From the NCBI GenBank assembly GCA_016710325.1, contig JADJXK010000001.1:806001-870000 (forward strand): a stretch of 64,000 nucleotides of DNA, in the 5' to 3' direction. Of the stretch, positions 16,852-25,229 are shown piece by piece; the first letter of the stretch is position 1; each line of letters begins with the position of its first letter. A model generated the notes under the pieces. That model was given only the letters and a program-made list of their open reading frames with translations. It was not told the origin of the DNA and searched no databases. Position numbers and translations under genes: made by a program. The DNA comes from Candidatus Leptofilum proximum (GTDB lineage: Bacteria > Chloroflexota > Anaerolineae > Promineifilales > Promineifilaceae).

Positions 16852-18324
16852 TCACTCAATAAACTCAGGAAATTCCGGCTCCGCTAAACTCTCCTTTGGC
16901 TTCCAGCCGTTATAAAACCCAACCCGTGCTGTCTCAGCCTTAGGATAGCTCCCCGGTAACAACCGGGAAAAATAAAACCACTCCAACATCGGGCTGGTCA
17001 TAAATGTCGTAATCAGAGCCATCAGCACCATCATCGTAAACAGCGTCGGCGACAGAATACCAATATCCAGCCCAATATTCAGAACCACCAGCTCCATCAA
17101 ACCCCGCGTATTCATTAAAATACCCAACGCCCCCGCTTCCCGCCAGGGCGTACCCGTAGCCCGCGCTGCCAACGTCGAGCCGCCAAACTTGCCCGCTATG
17201 GCTACCAGGATGATCAGCCCACAGTAAAACCACATTTCTGCACCGCTCACCAGGCCGATACTGGCCCGTAAGCCCGTGAAAGCAAAAAAGAGCGGCAGCA
17301 GCAGCACCACGGCCGTATCTTCCAGCTTCTGCGTCAACGCCGCTACAAATTGGTGATGTTTCGGCATGATCGCGCCCGCCAGGAACGCCCCAAACAGCGC
17401 ATGAATCCCCAGCCATTCTGTTACCAGCCCAGACAACAGCACCACCAGGAAGATAAGGGCCATTACATCTTGCGTCAATTTGCCGCGTTTTTCATACACA
17501 TTCTCCAGCTGGCCAAGTAACGGCCGTATGACAAGGAGCATGGCCAGGATGTACACGGCCGTACCCCCTATCGTCGCCCACAGCGGCATGGCACTTTCCG
17601 TCACCCGCACCAGCAAAACCACGCCAGCCAGAATACACCAGCCCGTCACATCGTCAACCGCCGCACAGGTAATCGTCAGCGAACCAACCGGGGTGCGAAG
17701 TAGGTTGCGTTCCGTCAAAATGCGGGCCAGCACCGGAAAAGCTGTAATGCTCATGGCGATGCCGACAAACAGGGCAAAGCTGGTGAAAGGCACACTGTCG
17801 TTTGACAAGCGAGGGTAAAGGTAAAGGGCCAGCAGCGTCCCCAGGAAAAAGGGCGCAAAAATACTAACGTGGCTTGTCACCACAGCTGAGTGTCCCCTCC
17901 CTTTCAACAGCCGAGGGTCCAGTTCCAATCCCACCAGGAACATAAACAGCAGTAAACCTACCTGGCTCAAAGCATTCAAAAAACCCAGACTTTCCGCTGG
18001 AAACAAAGCGGCCGAAACCCCAGGTGCTACCCAACCCAGCAGGGACGGCCCCAACAAGATACCGGCTACCATTTCGCCCATCACCTGAGGTTGATGAATC
18101 TTGCGAAATATCATCCCCACCAGTCGCGACACCGCCAGGATGACACTGATCTGTATCAACAATGTCGGTAAGTGTCCCGCGTGTTCTAGCGCTGCACTCG
18201 TTTCTAGCACTCCCGTTTCTACTATGGCCGCTGGTGCCTCCACTCCTTGACCCAACTGTAAAAACCCTAATACACCTAAAACGGGAAAACCAACCAGGAC
18301 CAGATAATGGATAACTGCTTTCAT
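16852..18324 (-). CDS. CPA2-family cation:proton antiporter (KefB/NapA-like)
   Basis: 490 residues with about 13 membrane helices. Na_H_Exchanger-domain features include IHQPQVMGEMVAGILLGPSLLGW near residue 85 and the double-aspartate ion site in CAAVDDVTGWC near the middle. The HALFGAFLAGAIMPK helix is also family-typical. It exchanges Na+ or K+ for protons across the cytoplasmic membrane. There is no C-terminal TrkA-N domain, unlike KefB/KefC. The N-terminus carries an extra hydrophobic helix before the core. It is transcribed alone and converges with the Kelch pair. Confidence 0.85.
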   Translation of the reverse strand: MKAVIHYLVLVGFPVLGVLGFLQLGQGVEAPAAIVETGVLETSAALEHAGHLPTLLIQISVILAVSRLVGMIFRKIHQPQVMGEMVAGILLGPSLLGWVAPGVSAALFPAESLGFLNALSQVGLLLFMFLVGLELDPRLLKGRGHSAVVTSHVSIFAPFFLGTLLALYLYPRLSNDSVPFTSFALFVGIAMSITAFPVLARILTERNLLRTPVGSLTITCAAVDDVTGWCILAGVVLLVRVTESAMPLWATIGGTAVYILAMLLVIRPLLGQLENVYEKRGKLTQDVMALIFLVVLLSGLVTEWLGIHALFGAFLAGAIMPKHHQFVAALTQKLEDTAVVLLLPLFFAFTGLRASIGLVSGAEMWFYCGLIILVAIAGKFGGSTLAARATGTPWREAGALGILMNTRGLMELVVLNIGLDIGILSPTLFTMMVLMALITTFMTSPMLEWFYFSRLLPGSYPKAETARVGFYNGWKPKESLAEPEFPEFIE

Positions 18325-18662
18325 TGACTATCATCACCTCCAAGAAACCCTGGCCCTACTGGTTAGACCCGTCAAAGCCCAAAGGTCATGTGAATAAAAT
18401 AAGGTCGCTTTTGCGTTGCTGAATCGTCTGACATTATGATGGGCGGCAAACATCCACGTCAATTCGGCGTTACGGACAATTTTTGGCTAAAATGTGAGGG
18501 TAAACCCTTTTTCCAGGCCCCGTTCTGGCAGAGCAATATTTAATGAAGCAAGCAAGAAGTGGGTGGAGAACTCCCTTCAACGCCTTTAAAATGAGTTAGA
18601 TGATTTAGGAAAACATCTGGACAATCTGTGTAATCTGTGGATTTATAAATGGAGGAACACCT
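18325..18662. other. Intergenic region, 338 bp, no gene seen
   Basis: It lies between divergent genes. Besides the dispersed word aatctgtgtaatctgtgga (18,622-18,643) and the ribosome-binding site GGAGG (18,651-18,655) for the downstream gene, I see no reading frame, hairpin or RNA gene. Confidence 0.5.
18622..18643 (+). repeat. Dispersed word aatctgtgtaatctgtgga
   Basis: A two-unit repeat immediately upstream of a gene start. The complementary version, with three units (ccacagattacgcagattacgcag), lies just upstream of the clostripain-family gene at 38,048-38,075. Confidence 0.5.
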
Positions 18663-19523
18663 ATGTTTGCAGAACTTTCGGTCGCAGAGCTTTCGGCCGA
18701 TTACGGCCGTATCGAAGCCGCTATCCACTATCTCGAAGAAAACTTCCAGGCCCAACCGTCGCTGGCCGAGGTTGCCGCGCACGTGGGGTTGAGCGAATAC
18801 CACTTTCAGCGCCTGTTCAGTCGATGGGCGGGCACCAGCCCCAAGCGCTTTTTGCAGTTTCTCACCATCCAGCACGCCAAAAAGCTGCTGGAAGAATCGC
18901 AGTCAATTTTGGACGCGGCGTACGAGGCTGGGCTCTCCAGTCCCAGCCGCCTGCACGACCTGTTTGTAACTCACGAAGCCATCACGCCTGGCGAGTTTAA
19001 GCAAAAAGGTGCCGGACTCACCATTCAGTACGGCTTCCACGACTCGCCCTTTGGCGAGTGCCTCATTGCCTTGACCGAACGCGGCATTTGCGGCCTCCAG
19101 TTTGTAGCCGACAGCGACCGTGAGGCAGCACTGGCAGAGCTAAAAGCCAGCTGGCCTCAGGCAGCGTTTGTAGAAGACGCAGAAGCAACACGGCCGTACA
19201 TCGGTCCCATCTTCAACTTAAGCGACGCGGAAGAACGGCCGTCCCTGCCCCTCTACCTCAAAGGCACCAACTTCCAGATCCAGGTGTGGCAGGCGCTGCT
19301 GAAGATTCCGGCGGGAACGGCCGTTTCCTACGGCACCATCGCCCAGATGATTGGCAACCCCAAAGCCTCCCGCGCCGTGGGCAGCGCCGTTGGCAACAAT
19401 CCTGTTGGCTACCTCATCCCCTGCCACCGTGTCATCCGCCAGGCGGGTGGCCTGGGCGACTATCGCTGGGGCAGCAGTCGCAAGAAGGCAATTTTGGGCT
19501 GGGAAGCGGCCCGTTATCAGTAA
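18663..19523 (+). CDS. AraC-type HTH / O6-alkylguanine-DNA alkyltransferase fusion (Ada-like)
   Basis: 286 residues with a strong GGAGG site before ATG 18663. Residues about 15-110 form an AraC helix-turn-helix (PSLAEVAAHVGLSEYHFQRLF). Residues about 120-285 form the methyltransferase with active-site IPCHRVI (cysteine near 254) and NPKASRAVGSAVGNNP. It transfers an alkyl group from O6-alkylguanine to its own cysteine. The N-terminal zinc Ada domain that senses methylphosphotriesters is missing, so autoregulation in the E. coli manner is not supported. Its stop lies inside the adjoining repeat. Confidence 0.92.
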   Translation: MFAELSVAELSADYGRIEAAIHYLEENFQAQPSLAEVAAHVGLSEYHFQRLFSRWAGTSPKRFLQFLTIQHAKKLLEESQSILDAAYEAGLSSPSRLHDLFVTHEAITPGEFKQKGAGLTIQYGFHDSPFGECLIALTERGICGLQFVADSDREAALAELKASWPQAAFVEDAEATRPYIGPIFNLSDAEERPSLPLYLKGTNFQIQVWQALLKIPAGTAVSYGTIAQMIGNPKASRAVGSAVGNNPVGYLIPCHRVIRQAGGLGDYRWGSSRKKAILGWEAARYQ

Positions 19524-19570
19524 TCGGTGATCGGTAATCGGTAGACGGGTTACCGACCACCGATTACCGA
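19520..19570. repeat. GTAATCGGTGATCGGT hairpin at gene end
   Basis: taatcggtgatcggtaatcggt pairs with accgaccaccgattaccga. It includes the stop codon of the alkyltransferase gene. It belongs to the same word family as 2115-2244 and 3045-3165. Confidence 0.75.
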
Positions 19571-19611
19571 ATACCTCTTTCTTTCGGCTGGAGTGCGGTA
19601 TAATCCCCGCC

Positions 19612-20454
19612 ATGCGCATTTTGATCACCGGTGGCGGCGGACAGCTGGCCGCAGCCTTGCAAACTGAACTGACCCAGCATGAACTTTTTACCTTTCCCCG
19701 AACCGAACTTGACATAACAGACCGCGAGGCGGTTTTTACGGCCGTTTCCACCACAACCCCCAACCTCATCATCCACTGTGCCGCCTACACCAACGTTGAT
19801 GGCTGCGCCAAAGACCCAGAGTACGCCTACAAGGTGAACGGACTCGGCACGCAAAACGTGGCCCTGGCCTGCCAGCAGTCTGGCGCAGCGATGGTGCACA
19901 TCAGCACCAACGAGGTGTTTGCCGGGGACAACCCTGCCGGGTATGAGGAATGGATGCCGTTGAGCGCGGTGAATCCATACGGCCGTTCCAAAGCCGCCGC
20001 CGAAGTCCACGTACAAAATCTCCTCTTGCGTTACTACATCGTGCGGCCCGCCTGGCTGTATGCGCCGCAGGGTCGCAATTTCATCCACGCCATCCTGGAT
20101 CGCGCCCGCAGCACCAGCCAGCTCCGCGTCGTCACCGACGAAATTGGCAATCCAACCTACTCACAGGACGTGGCCAAAGCGATCAGCCAACTCATCGAAA
20201 CGGAACAGTACGGCATATACCATTTTGTAAACGCGGGCAGCTGCTCGCGATGGGCGTTTGCCAACGAAATCTTGCGGCTGGCCGGACTCACCGAAGTCGT
20301 CAACACCCCCATTTTAGGCAAGGAATTTATACGGCCGTCCACCCCACCCCCCTTTGGCGCCCTGCACAACATCGCGGGCAAAGCCATTGGCATCGAATTA
20401 CGGCCGTGGCAAGATGCCCTGGCTGAGTACATGCAAGAATTTGTTATCAAGTAA
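19612..20454 (+). CDS. rfbD: dTDP-4-dehydrorhamnose reductase (RmlD/RfbD)
   Basis: 280 residues, extended short-chain dehydrogenase. The N-terminus MRILITGGGGQLAAAL gives the NAD(P)-binding glycine motif of RmlD. DITDREAVF, AAYTNVDGCAKDPE and the catalytic YGRSKAAAE (Tyr about 123, Lys about 127) are family-typical. It reduces dTDP-4-keto-L-rhamnose to dTDP-L-rhamnose. rfbA, rfbB and rfbC are not in the window. Two GT2 glycosyltransferases lie 2-4 kb downstream and may use its product. The stop codon is at the start of the following repeat. Confidence 0.9.
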   Translation: MRILITGGGGQLAAALQTELTQHELFTFPRTELDITDREAVFTAVSTTTPNLIIHCAAYTNVDGCAKDPEYAYKVNGLGTQNVALACQQSGAAMVHISTNEVFAGDNPAGYEEWMPLSAVNPYGRSKAAAEVHVQNLLLRYYIVRPAWLYAPQGRNFIHAILDRARSTSQLRVVTDEIGNPTYSQDVAKAISQLIETEQYGIYHFVNAGSCSRWAFANEILRLAGLTEVVNTPILGKEFIRPSTPPPFGALHNIAGKAIGIELRPWQDALAEYMQEFVIK

Positions 20455-20514
20455 TTGGGTAATTGCGTAATTGAGTCAGCAACGAATTACCTAATTACTC
20501 AATTACTCAATTAC
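20451..20514. repeat. GTAATTGGGTAATTGCG hairpin between genes
   Basis: gtaattgggtaattgcgtaattgag pairs with acctaattactcaattactcaattac. It contains the rfbD stop codon and ends 17 bp before the next gene. The word is different but the architecture matches the other gene-end hairpins. Confidence 0.75.
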
Positions 20515-20531
20515 CTTCCCAAAGGAATCAC

Positions 20532-22574
20532 ATGAGCACAAATCCCTCTCCTCCCATCGCCGCCATCAAACCCAAAGAACTGACCATCCACGGACACACC
20601 CGCGTTGATAACTACTTCTGGCTGCGCGAGCGGGAAAATCCCGAAGTGATCACTTACCTGGAAGCCGAAAACGCCTACACCGAGGCGATGATGGCCCACA
20701 CCAAACCGCTGCAAGAGGAACTATACGCGGAGATGGTCGGCCGCATCCAGGAAACCGACAGCAGTGCCCCGGTGAAAAAGGGCGAGTATTACTACTACAA
20801 TCGCACCGAGGCGGGCAAGCAATACGCCATACACTGTCGCAAACATGGCTCGCTGGACGCTCCCGAAGAGATTCTGCTTGATGAAAACGAACTGGCCGCT
20901 GACACGAAGTACTTCAAGCTGGGCATCTCTCAAGTCAGTCCCAACCAGCAGCTGCTGGCCTACTCCACGGACACGACTGGCGGCGAGCGGTACACCCTCG
21001 TCGTCAAAAATCTGGCCACCGGCGAGATGATGGCCGACGCCGTGCCCGACACCTTCTACTCGGTGGAATGGGCCAACGACAACCGGACGCTCTTCTACAA
21101 CAAGCAAGACGAAACGTGGCGCAGCTACAAAATCTTCCGCCACACCCTGGGCAGCGATGCCAGCGACGATGTTGAGGTGTACCACGAGCCAGATGAGCTG
21201 TTCAACGTCTACATGCACAAAACGCGGGATGATGCCTACATCGTCATCACCTCACACAGCATGGAAACGACCGAACAGCACTTCCTCAACGCCGACAAGC
21301 CCGACGGCGATTTGACGCTGCTGGCGCCGCGTAAGCGCGGCTGGCGCTACTTCCTCAACCACCGCCAGGGCGAATTTTTTATCCTGTCTAACGAAGACGC
21401 GCGCAACAACAAATTGATGGTAACGGCCGTTGCCAACCTCAACCCAGAAAACTGGCAACTTTTCATCCCCCACAACCCGGACAAGCTGCTGGAAAACGTG
21501 GATGTATTTGCGGATCATTTGGTGGTGTACGGCCGTTTCAACGGCCTGCACACCCTGGACATTCATAACTTCAGCGGCGGCATCCGCCAGCCGGTGTCGT
21601 TCCCCGAACCCGTTTACGCCATCCAGGTCAGCGAAAACCCCGAGTTTGTCACCGACCGGCTGCGTTTTGTCTACACCTCGCTCACCACCGCCGACACAAC
21701 CGTGGAGCTGGACATGAACACGCTGGCCTGGCACAAAATCAAGCAGCTGCCCGTCCTCGGCGGCTACGATCCGGCCAACTACCAATCAGAACGCACCTTC
21801 GCCACCGCACCCGACGGCACCCAGGTGCCGGTTTCGCTGGTGTACCGCAAAGGGCTGGAGCGCGACGGCAGCAACCCTTGCCTGCTCTACGGCTACGGCT
21901 CGTACGGGGCCAGCATGTCCCCCAGTTTCGACCAGAAGCGGCTCAGCCTGATCGATCGTGGCTTTATCTACGCCATCGCCCACATTCGCGGCGGCAAAGA
22001 GATGGGGCGGCACTGGTATGATCAGGGCAAATGGCTGCACAAAAAGAACACGTTCACCGACTTTATTGCCAGTGCGCAGCATCTCATCAATGAAAAATAT
22101 ACGAGTCGGAAGAAATTGGCGGTGAACGGCCGTTCCGCTGGCGGCTTGCTCATGGGGGCGGTCACGGTGATGGCGCCGGAACTGTTCAAAGTGGTCGTAG
22201 CGGGCGTGCCCTTCGTCGATGTCGTCTCCACCATGCTGGACGAGTCGATCCCGCTCACCACCGGCGAATTTGAGGAGTGGGGCAACCCCAAAGAGGAAGA
22301 ATATTATAACTACATGGTCTCCTACTCCCCCTACGACAACACGGAGGCCAAAGCGTACCCCAACATCCTCATCACCGCCGGGCTCAACGACCCGCGTGTG
22401 CAGTACTGGGAACCGGCCAAATGGGCCGCCAAGCTGCGCGCCGTCAAGACCGATCACAACCTGCTCCTGCTCAAAACCCACATGGGCGCGGGTCATTTTG
22501 CCTCAAGCGGCCGTTACGATTACCTCAAAGACATCGCCTTCGAATACGCCTTCATATTGGAAAACGTATCGTAG
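20532..22574 (+). CDS. ptrB: Oligopeptidase B (S9A prolyl oligopeptidase family)
   Basis: 680 residues. The N-terminal propeller begins HTRVDNYFWLRERENPEVI. The C-terminal alpha/beta hydrolase has YGYGSYGASM, AHIRGGKEMGRHWYDQGK, the nucleophile motif NGRSAGGLLMG (Ser about 534), NDPRV (Asp about 620) and HMGAGHF (His about 654). Oligopeptidase B cleaves small peptides after Arg or Lys in the cytoplasm. No signal peptide is present. Its TAG stop sits at the beginning of the hairpin at 22,571-22,642. Confidence 0.93.
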   Translation: MSTNPSPPIAAIKPKELTIHGHTRVDNYFWLRERENPEVITYLEAENAYTEAMMAHTKPLQEELYAEMVGRIQETDSSAPVKKGEYYYYNRTEAGKQYAIHCRKHGSLDAPEEILLDENELAADTKYFKLGISQVSPNQQLLAYSTDTTGGERYTLVVKNLATGEMMADAVPDTFYSVEWANDNRTLFYNKQDETWRSYKIFRHTLGSDASDDVEVYHEPDELFNVYMHKTRDDAYIVITSHSMETTEQHFLNADKPDGDLTLLAPRKRGWRYFLNHRQGEFFILSNEDARNNKLMVTAVANLNPENWQLFIPHNPDKLLENVDVFADHLVVYGRFNGLHTLDIHNFSGGIRQPVSFPEPVYAIQVSENPEFVTDRLRFVYTSLTTADTTVELDMNTLAWHKIKQLPVLGGYDPANYQSERTFATAPDGTQVPVSLVYRKGLERDGSNPCLLYGYGSYGASMSPSFDQKRLSLIDRGFIYAIAHIRGGKEMGRHWYDQGKWLHKKNTFTDFIASAQHLINEKYTSRKKLAVNGRSAGGLLMGAVTVMAPELFKVVVAGVPFVDVVSTMLDESIPLTTGEFEEWGNPKEEEYYNYMVSYSPYDNTEAKAYPNILITAGLNDPRVQYWEPAKWAAKLRAVKTDHNLLLLKTHMGAGHFASSGRYDYLKDIAFEYAFILENVS

Positions 22575-22642
22575 GGGCGAGGCAGGTGGAAGGAATCCTT
22601 TTGGAGAACTCGGCGGGTTGCGAGCACCTGCCTCGTCCCTAC
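22571..22642. terminator. Hairpin at ptrB end
   Basis: The arms gtaggggcgaggcaggtg (22,571-22,588) and cacctgcctcgtccctac (22,625-22,642) pair almost completely around a 36-base loop. It overlaps the ptrB stop codon. Confidence 0.65.
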
Positions 22643-22708
22643 GGGAACATGCGGGTTTTGTGTTTGGTTTTTTGATGGAAACGGCCGTTCCCCATACAAT
22701 CTTACCTC

Positions 22709-23674
22709 ATGCCCAAAATCTCCATCATCATCCCCCACCTGAACAAAAAAGAGCTGCTCGACGACTGCCTGGACGCGCTGCGCCGCCAGACCTTCACCGA
22801 CTTCGAGGTGCTGCTCGTCGACAACGGCTCCACCGACGGCACCCAGGCATACGTGTGTGAACGGTTCCCCGAAGTGCGCCTCATCGAGCTGGAGCGGAAT
22901 TTTGGCTTTACCGGAGCGTGTAACGCCGGGTGGCAGGCGTCCCACGGCGAAATCGTCATCCTGCTCAACAACGACACCGAAGTCGATCCTAACTGGTTAC
23001 ACGAAATCTGGCGCGTGTTCGAGCAAAACCCGCAGGTGGGCAGCGTGGCCAGTAAGATGCTGCTGTTTGACCAGCGCGACACCTTCCACACCGCCGGGGA
23101 TTTCTACCGGGCCGATGGCATTCCCGGCAATCGCGGTGTCTGGCAAAAGGATGTGGGCCAGTTCGACCAGGTCGAGCCGGTGTTCAGCGCCTGCGGTGGC
23201 TCCGCCGCCTACCGGCGCACCATGCTGGACCAAATCGGCTTCCTCGACGACGACTTCTTTTTTAGCTGCGAAGATGTGGACATTGGCTGGCGGGCCAATC
23301 TGGCGGGCTGGCAGGTGCTGTATGTGCCCACGGCCGTTGTCTACCACAAACTCAAAGCGACAGGCGGTTCAGTGGTGGGCAGTTACTATGACGGCCGTAA
23401 TTTCCTCTACCTCATCTGGAAAAATTACCCCACCACCCTGCTACGCCGCCATTGGCGCAAAATCTTGCGTGCCCAACTAAAAATCACCCGCGACGCCCTG
23501 CGTGCCTGGCGCGGCGAGGCCGCTCGCGCCCGCCTGCGCGGCCAGCTCGCCGGGCTGTGGGGCATCTTCAAAATGTGGCCCAAGCGCCGCCAGATCCAGG
23601 CTCTTCGACGGATAGATGACGATTCCCTGACGGCCGTTCTCACCCCGGTTGACGATCCCCCCACAGACAGGTAA
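22709..23674 (+). CDS. Glycosyltransferase family 2 (rhamnosyltransferase-like)
   Basis: 321 residues. The GT-A fold motifs are SIIIPHLNKKELLDDCL, LVDNGSTDGTQAYV, the DXD-like ILLNNDTEVDPNWL and the ED-containing FFSCEDVDIGWRANLAGW. The C-terminal 80 residues are basic and helical, possibly membrane-associated. It resembles enzymes that add rhamnose or other sugars to cell-surface glycans, which would fit rfbD upstream. The acceptor is unknown. It is followed after 40 bp by another GT2. Confidence 0.85.
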   Translation: MPKISIIIPHLNKKELLDDCLDALRRQTFTDFEVLLVDNGSTDGTQAYVCERFPEVRLIELERNFGFTGACNAGWQASHGEIVILLNNDTEVDPNWLHEIWRVFEQNPQVGSVASKMLLFDQRDTFHTAGDFYRADGIPGNRGVWQKDVGQFDQVEPVFSACGGSAAYRRTMLDQIGFLDDDFFFSCEDVDIGWRANLAGWQVLYVPTAVVYHKLKATGGSVVGSYYDGRNFLYLIWKNYPTTLLRRHWRKILRAQLKITRDALRAWRGEAARARLRGQLAGLWGIFKMWPKRRQIQALRRIDDDSLTAVLTPVDDPPTDR

Positions 23675-23714
23675 CATTGCCTCCCTGACGATGAAGAAGG
23701 AACAGGAAGAGCCA

Positions 23715-24494
23715 ATGAAACCATACTTATCCGTGATCATCCCTGCCTACAACGAGGAAAAGCGCATCGGCCAGACATTAACGGCCGTCTACCGCTACCT
23801 CACCGCCCAGCCCTTCACCTGGGAACTGCTCATCGTGCTCGACGGGGCCAGGGACAACACGGCTGGCGTCATCGAACAATTTGCCCAAGATAAAGAAAAC
23901 ATTCGCTGGATCGACCGCAAGGAAAACATGGGCAAAGGGTTCACCGTGCGCCAGGGCATGCTGGCCGCGCGCGGCGAAATCCGCCTCTTCACCGACGCCG
24001 ACAACTCCACCGACATGAGCCATTTTGACCGGATGAAACCGCTGTTCGACCAGGGTGCCAACGTGGTCATCTGCTCGCGGGATGGCAAGGATGCGCCAGG
24101 CGCTGTACAGGCACGGCCGCAGCCATTCCTCAAGCGGGTGTTGGGCAACTCGGGCAACCTGTTTGTGCAGCTCGTCGCCGTGCCCGGCATTTGGGACACG
24201 CAGTGCGGCTTCAAGGCGTTCCGCGCCGCTGCGGCCGAGCAAATTTTCTCCATTTCGCAAATTAACCGCTGGGGGTTTGACATGGAAGCACTGGCCCTGG
24301 CCCGCCGCTTCGGCCACAAAATCCACGTCATCGCCGCCAACTGGCGCGATGCCGAAGGCACGCACGTCACGCTGGCGGGCTACCTGGGCACCTTCTGGGA
24401 AGCGGTGAAAATCCGCTGGAACCTGCTCAGCGGCGTCTACACCCGGCAAGAAAAGCGCCAGGCCGCCGCCAAACCGCACCCCACCCCGAAATAG
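23715..24494 (+). CDS. Glycosyltransferase family 2, dolichyl/polyprenyl-phosphate hexose synthase-like
   Basis: About 259 residues from ATG 23715 (MKPYLSVIIPAYNEEKRIG) with aggaagag upstream; ATG 23691 is an alternative start. LLIVLDGARDNT, LFTDADNSTDMSHFD (DXD), DTQCGFKAFRA and RWGFDMEALALARRFG match polyprenyl/dolichyl-phosphate beta-glucosyltransferase-like GT2 enzymes. These load a sugar onto a lipid carrier for use across the membrane. No C-terminal membrane helices are seen. It overlaps the following hairpin by its stop codon. Confidence 0.85.
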   Translation: MKPYLSVIIPAYNEEKRIGQTLTAVYRYLTAQPFTWELLIVLDGARDNTAGVIEQFAQDKENIRWIDRKENMGKGFTVRQGMLAARGEIRLFTDADNSTDMSHFDRMKPLFDQGANVVICSRDGKDAPGAVQARPQPFLKRVLGNSGNLFVQLVAVPGIWDTQCGFKAFRAAAAEQIFSISQINRWGFDMEALALARRFGHKIHVIAANWRDAEGTHVTLAGYLGTFWEAVKIRWNLLSGVYTRQEKRQAAAKPHPTPK

Positions 24495-24560
24495 GAGATG
24501 GGAGACTGGAGATTAGCGAATGTTTTAGTCTCCAATCTCTAATCTCCAATCTCCCTTTTT
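24494..24560. terminator. GATTGGAGATTAGAGATTGG hairpin followed by T-run
   Basis: ggagatgggagactggagatt pairs with aatctctaatctccaatctccc and is followed by ttttt, a plausible intrinsic terminator. It lies between two plus-strand genes and is the intergenic counterpart of the inserts in trmD and queG. Confidence 0.7.
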
Positions 24561-24563
24561 AAA

Positions 24564-25187
24564 ATGGCTGATTTGGCGCTGGAAACGGCCGTTTCCCAAC
24601 AACACCACTTCACCCTTATCGCGGGCATCGACGAGGCCGGGCGCGGCGCGCTGGCCGGGCCCGTGGTGGCCGCCGCCGTCATCTTGCCGCTCAACGACAG
24701 CATCGCAGCACAGCTGCTCGGCGTGAATGACTCCAAGCAGCTCACCGCCGCCCGGCGCGAAGCCCTGTTTGACCGCATCTGCCAGCACGCCCTGGCCTTC
24801 GGCATCGGCCTGGAACCGGCGGCGGTGATTGACCAGATTGGCATCCTGCCCGCCAACAAGCTGGCGATGGGCACGGCCGTTGCCCAACTCACACCTCGTC
24901 CGGAATTTTTGCTGATAGACGGCCGTATCCGCCTACCCCAGCTCAACATTCCGCAAACGGCCGTGGTGCGCGGCGACAGCCAAAGCCTGAGCATTGCCGC
25001 CGCCTCCATCCTGGCCAAAGTCACCCGCGACCGGCTCATGGTAGAGTTAGACCGGCACTACCCCGCCTACGGCTTTGCCCAACACAAAGGGTACGGCACC
25101 GAGTTCCACCGCGCCGCGATTGCCCAATTTGGCCCCTGCCCCGAACACCGCCACTCCTTCGCCCCCATTCGCCCACCGCTGCTGTAG
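24564..25187 (+). CDS. rnhB: Ribonuclease HII
   Basis: 207 residues. GIDEAGRGALAGPVVAAAVIL carries the first Asp-Glu pair, LLIDGRIRL the next Asp, and AAASILAKVTRDRLM plus YGFAQHKGYGTEFHRAAI are family signatures. RNase HII nicks RNA within RNA:DNA hybrids, including single ribonucleotides in DNA. The start at 24564 directly follows the hairpin and has no obvious ribosome-binding site. The TAG stop is formed by the palindrome at 25,184-25,229. Confidence 0.95.
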   Translation: MADLALETAVSQQHHFTLIAGIDEAGRGALAGPVVAAAVILPLNDSIAAQLLGVNDSKQLTAARREALFDRICQHALAFGIGLEPAAVIDQIGILPANKLAMGTAVAQLTPRPEFLLIDGRIRLPQLNIPQTAVVRGDSQSLSIAAASILAKVTRDRLMVELDRHYPAYGFAQHKGYGTEFHRAAIAQFGPCPEHRHSFAPIRPPLL

Positions 25188-25229
25188 GGCAAGTAGGGCA
25201 ATAGCGCGCTATTGCCCTACTTGCCCTAC
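25184..25229. terminator. Perfect 46-bp palindrome between convergent genes
   Basis: gtagggcaagtagggcaata and its complement meet at gcgc, and every base of the 46 pairs by my reading. It contains the TAG stop codons of both convergent genes (rnhB at 25,185-25,187 and the binding protein at 25,211-25,209). Both products therefore end in residues set by the palindrome or at its edge. It probably acts as a bidirectional terminator. Confidence 0.8.
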
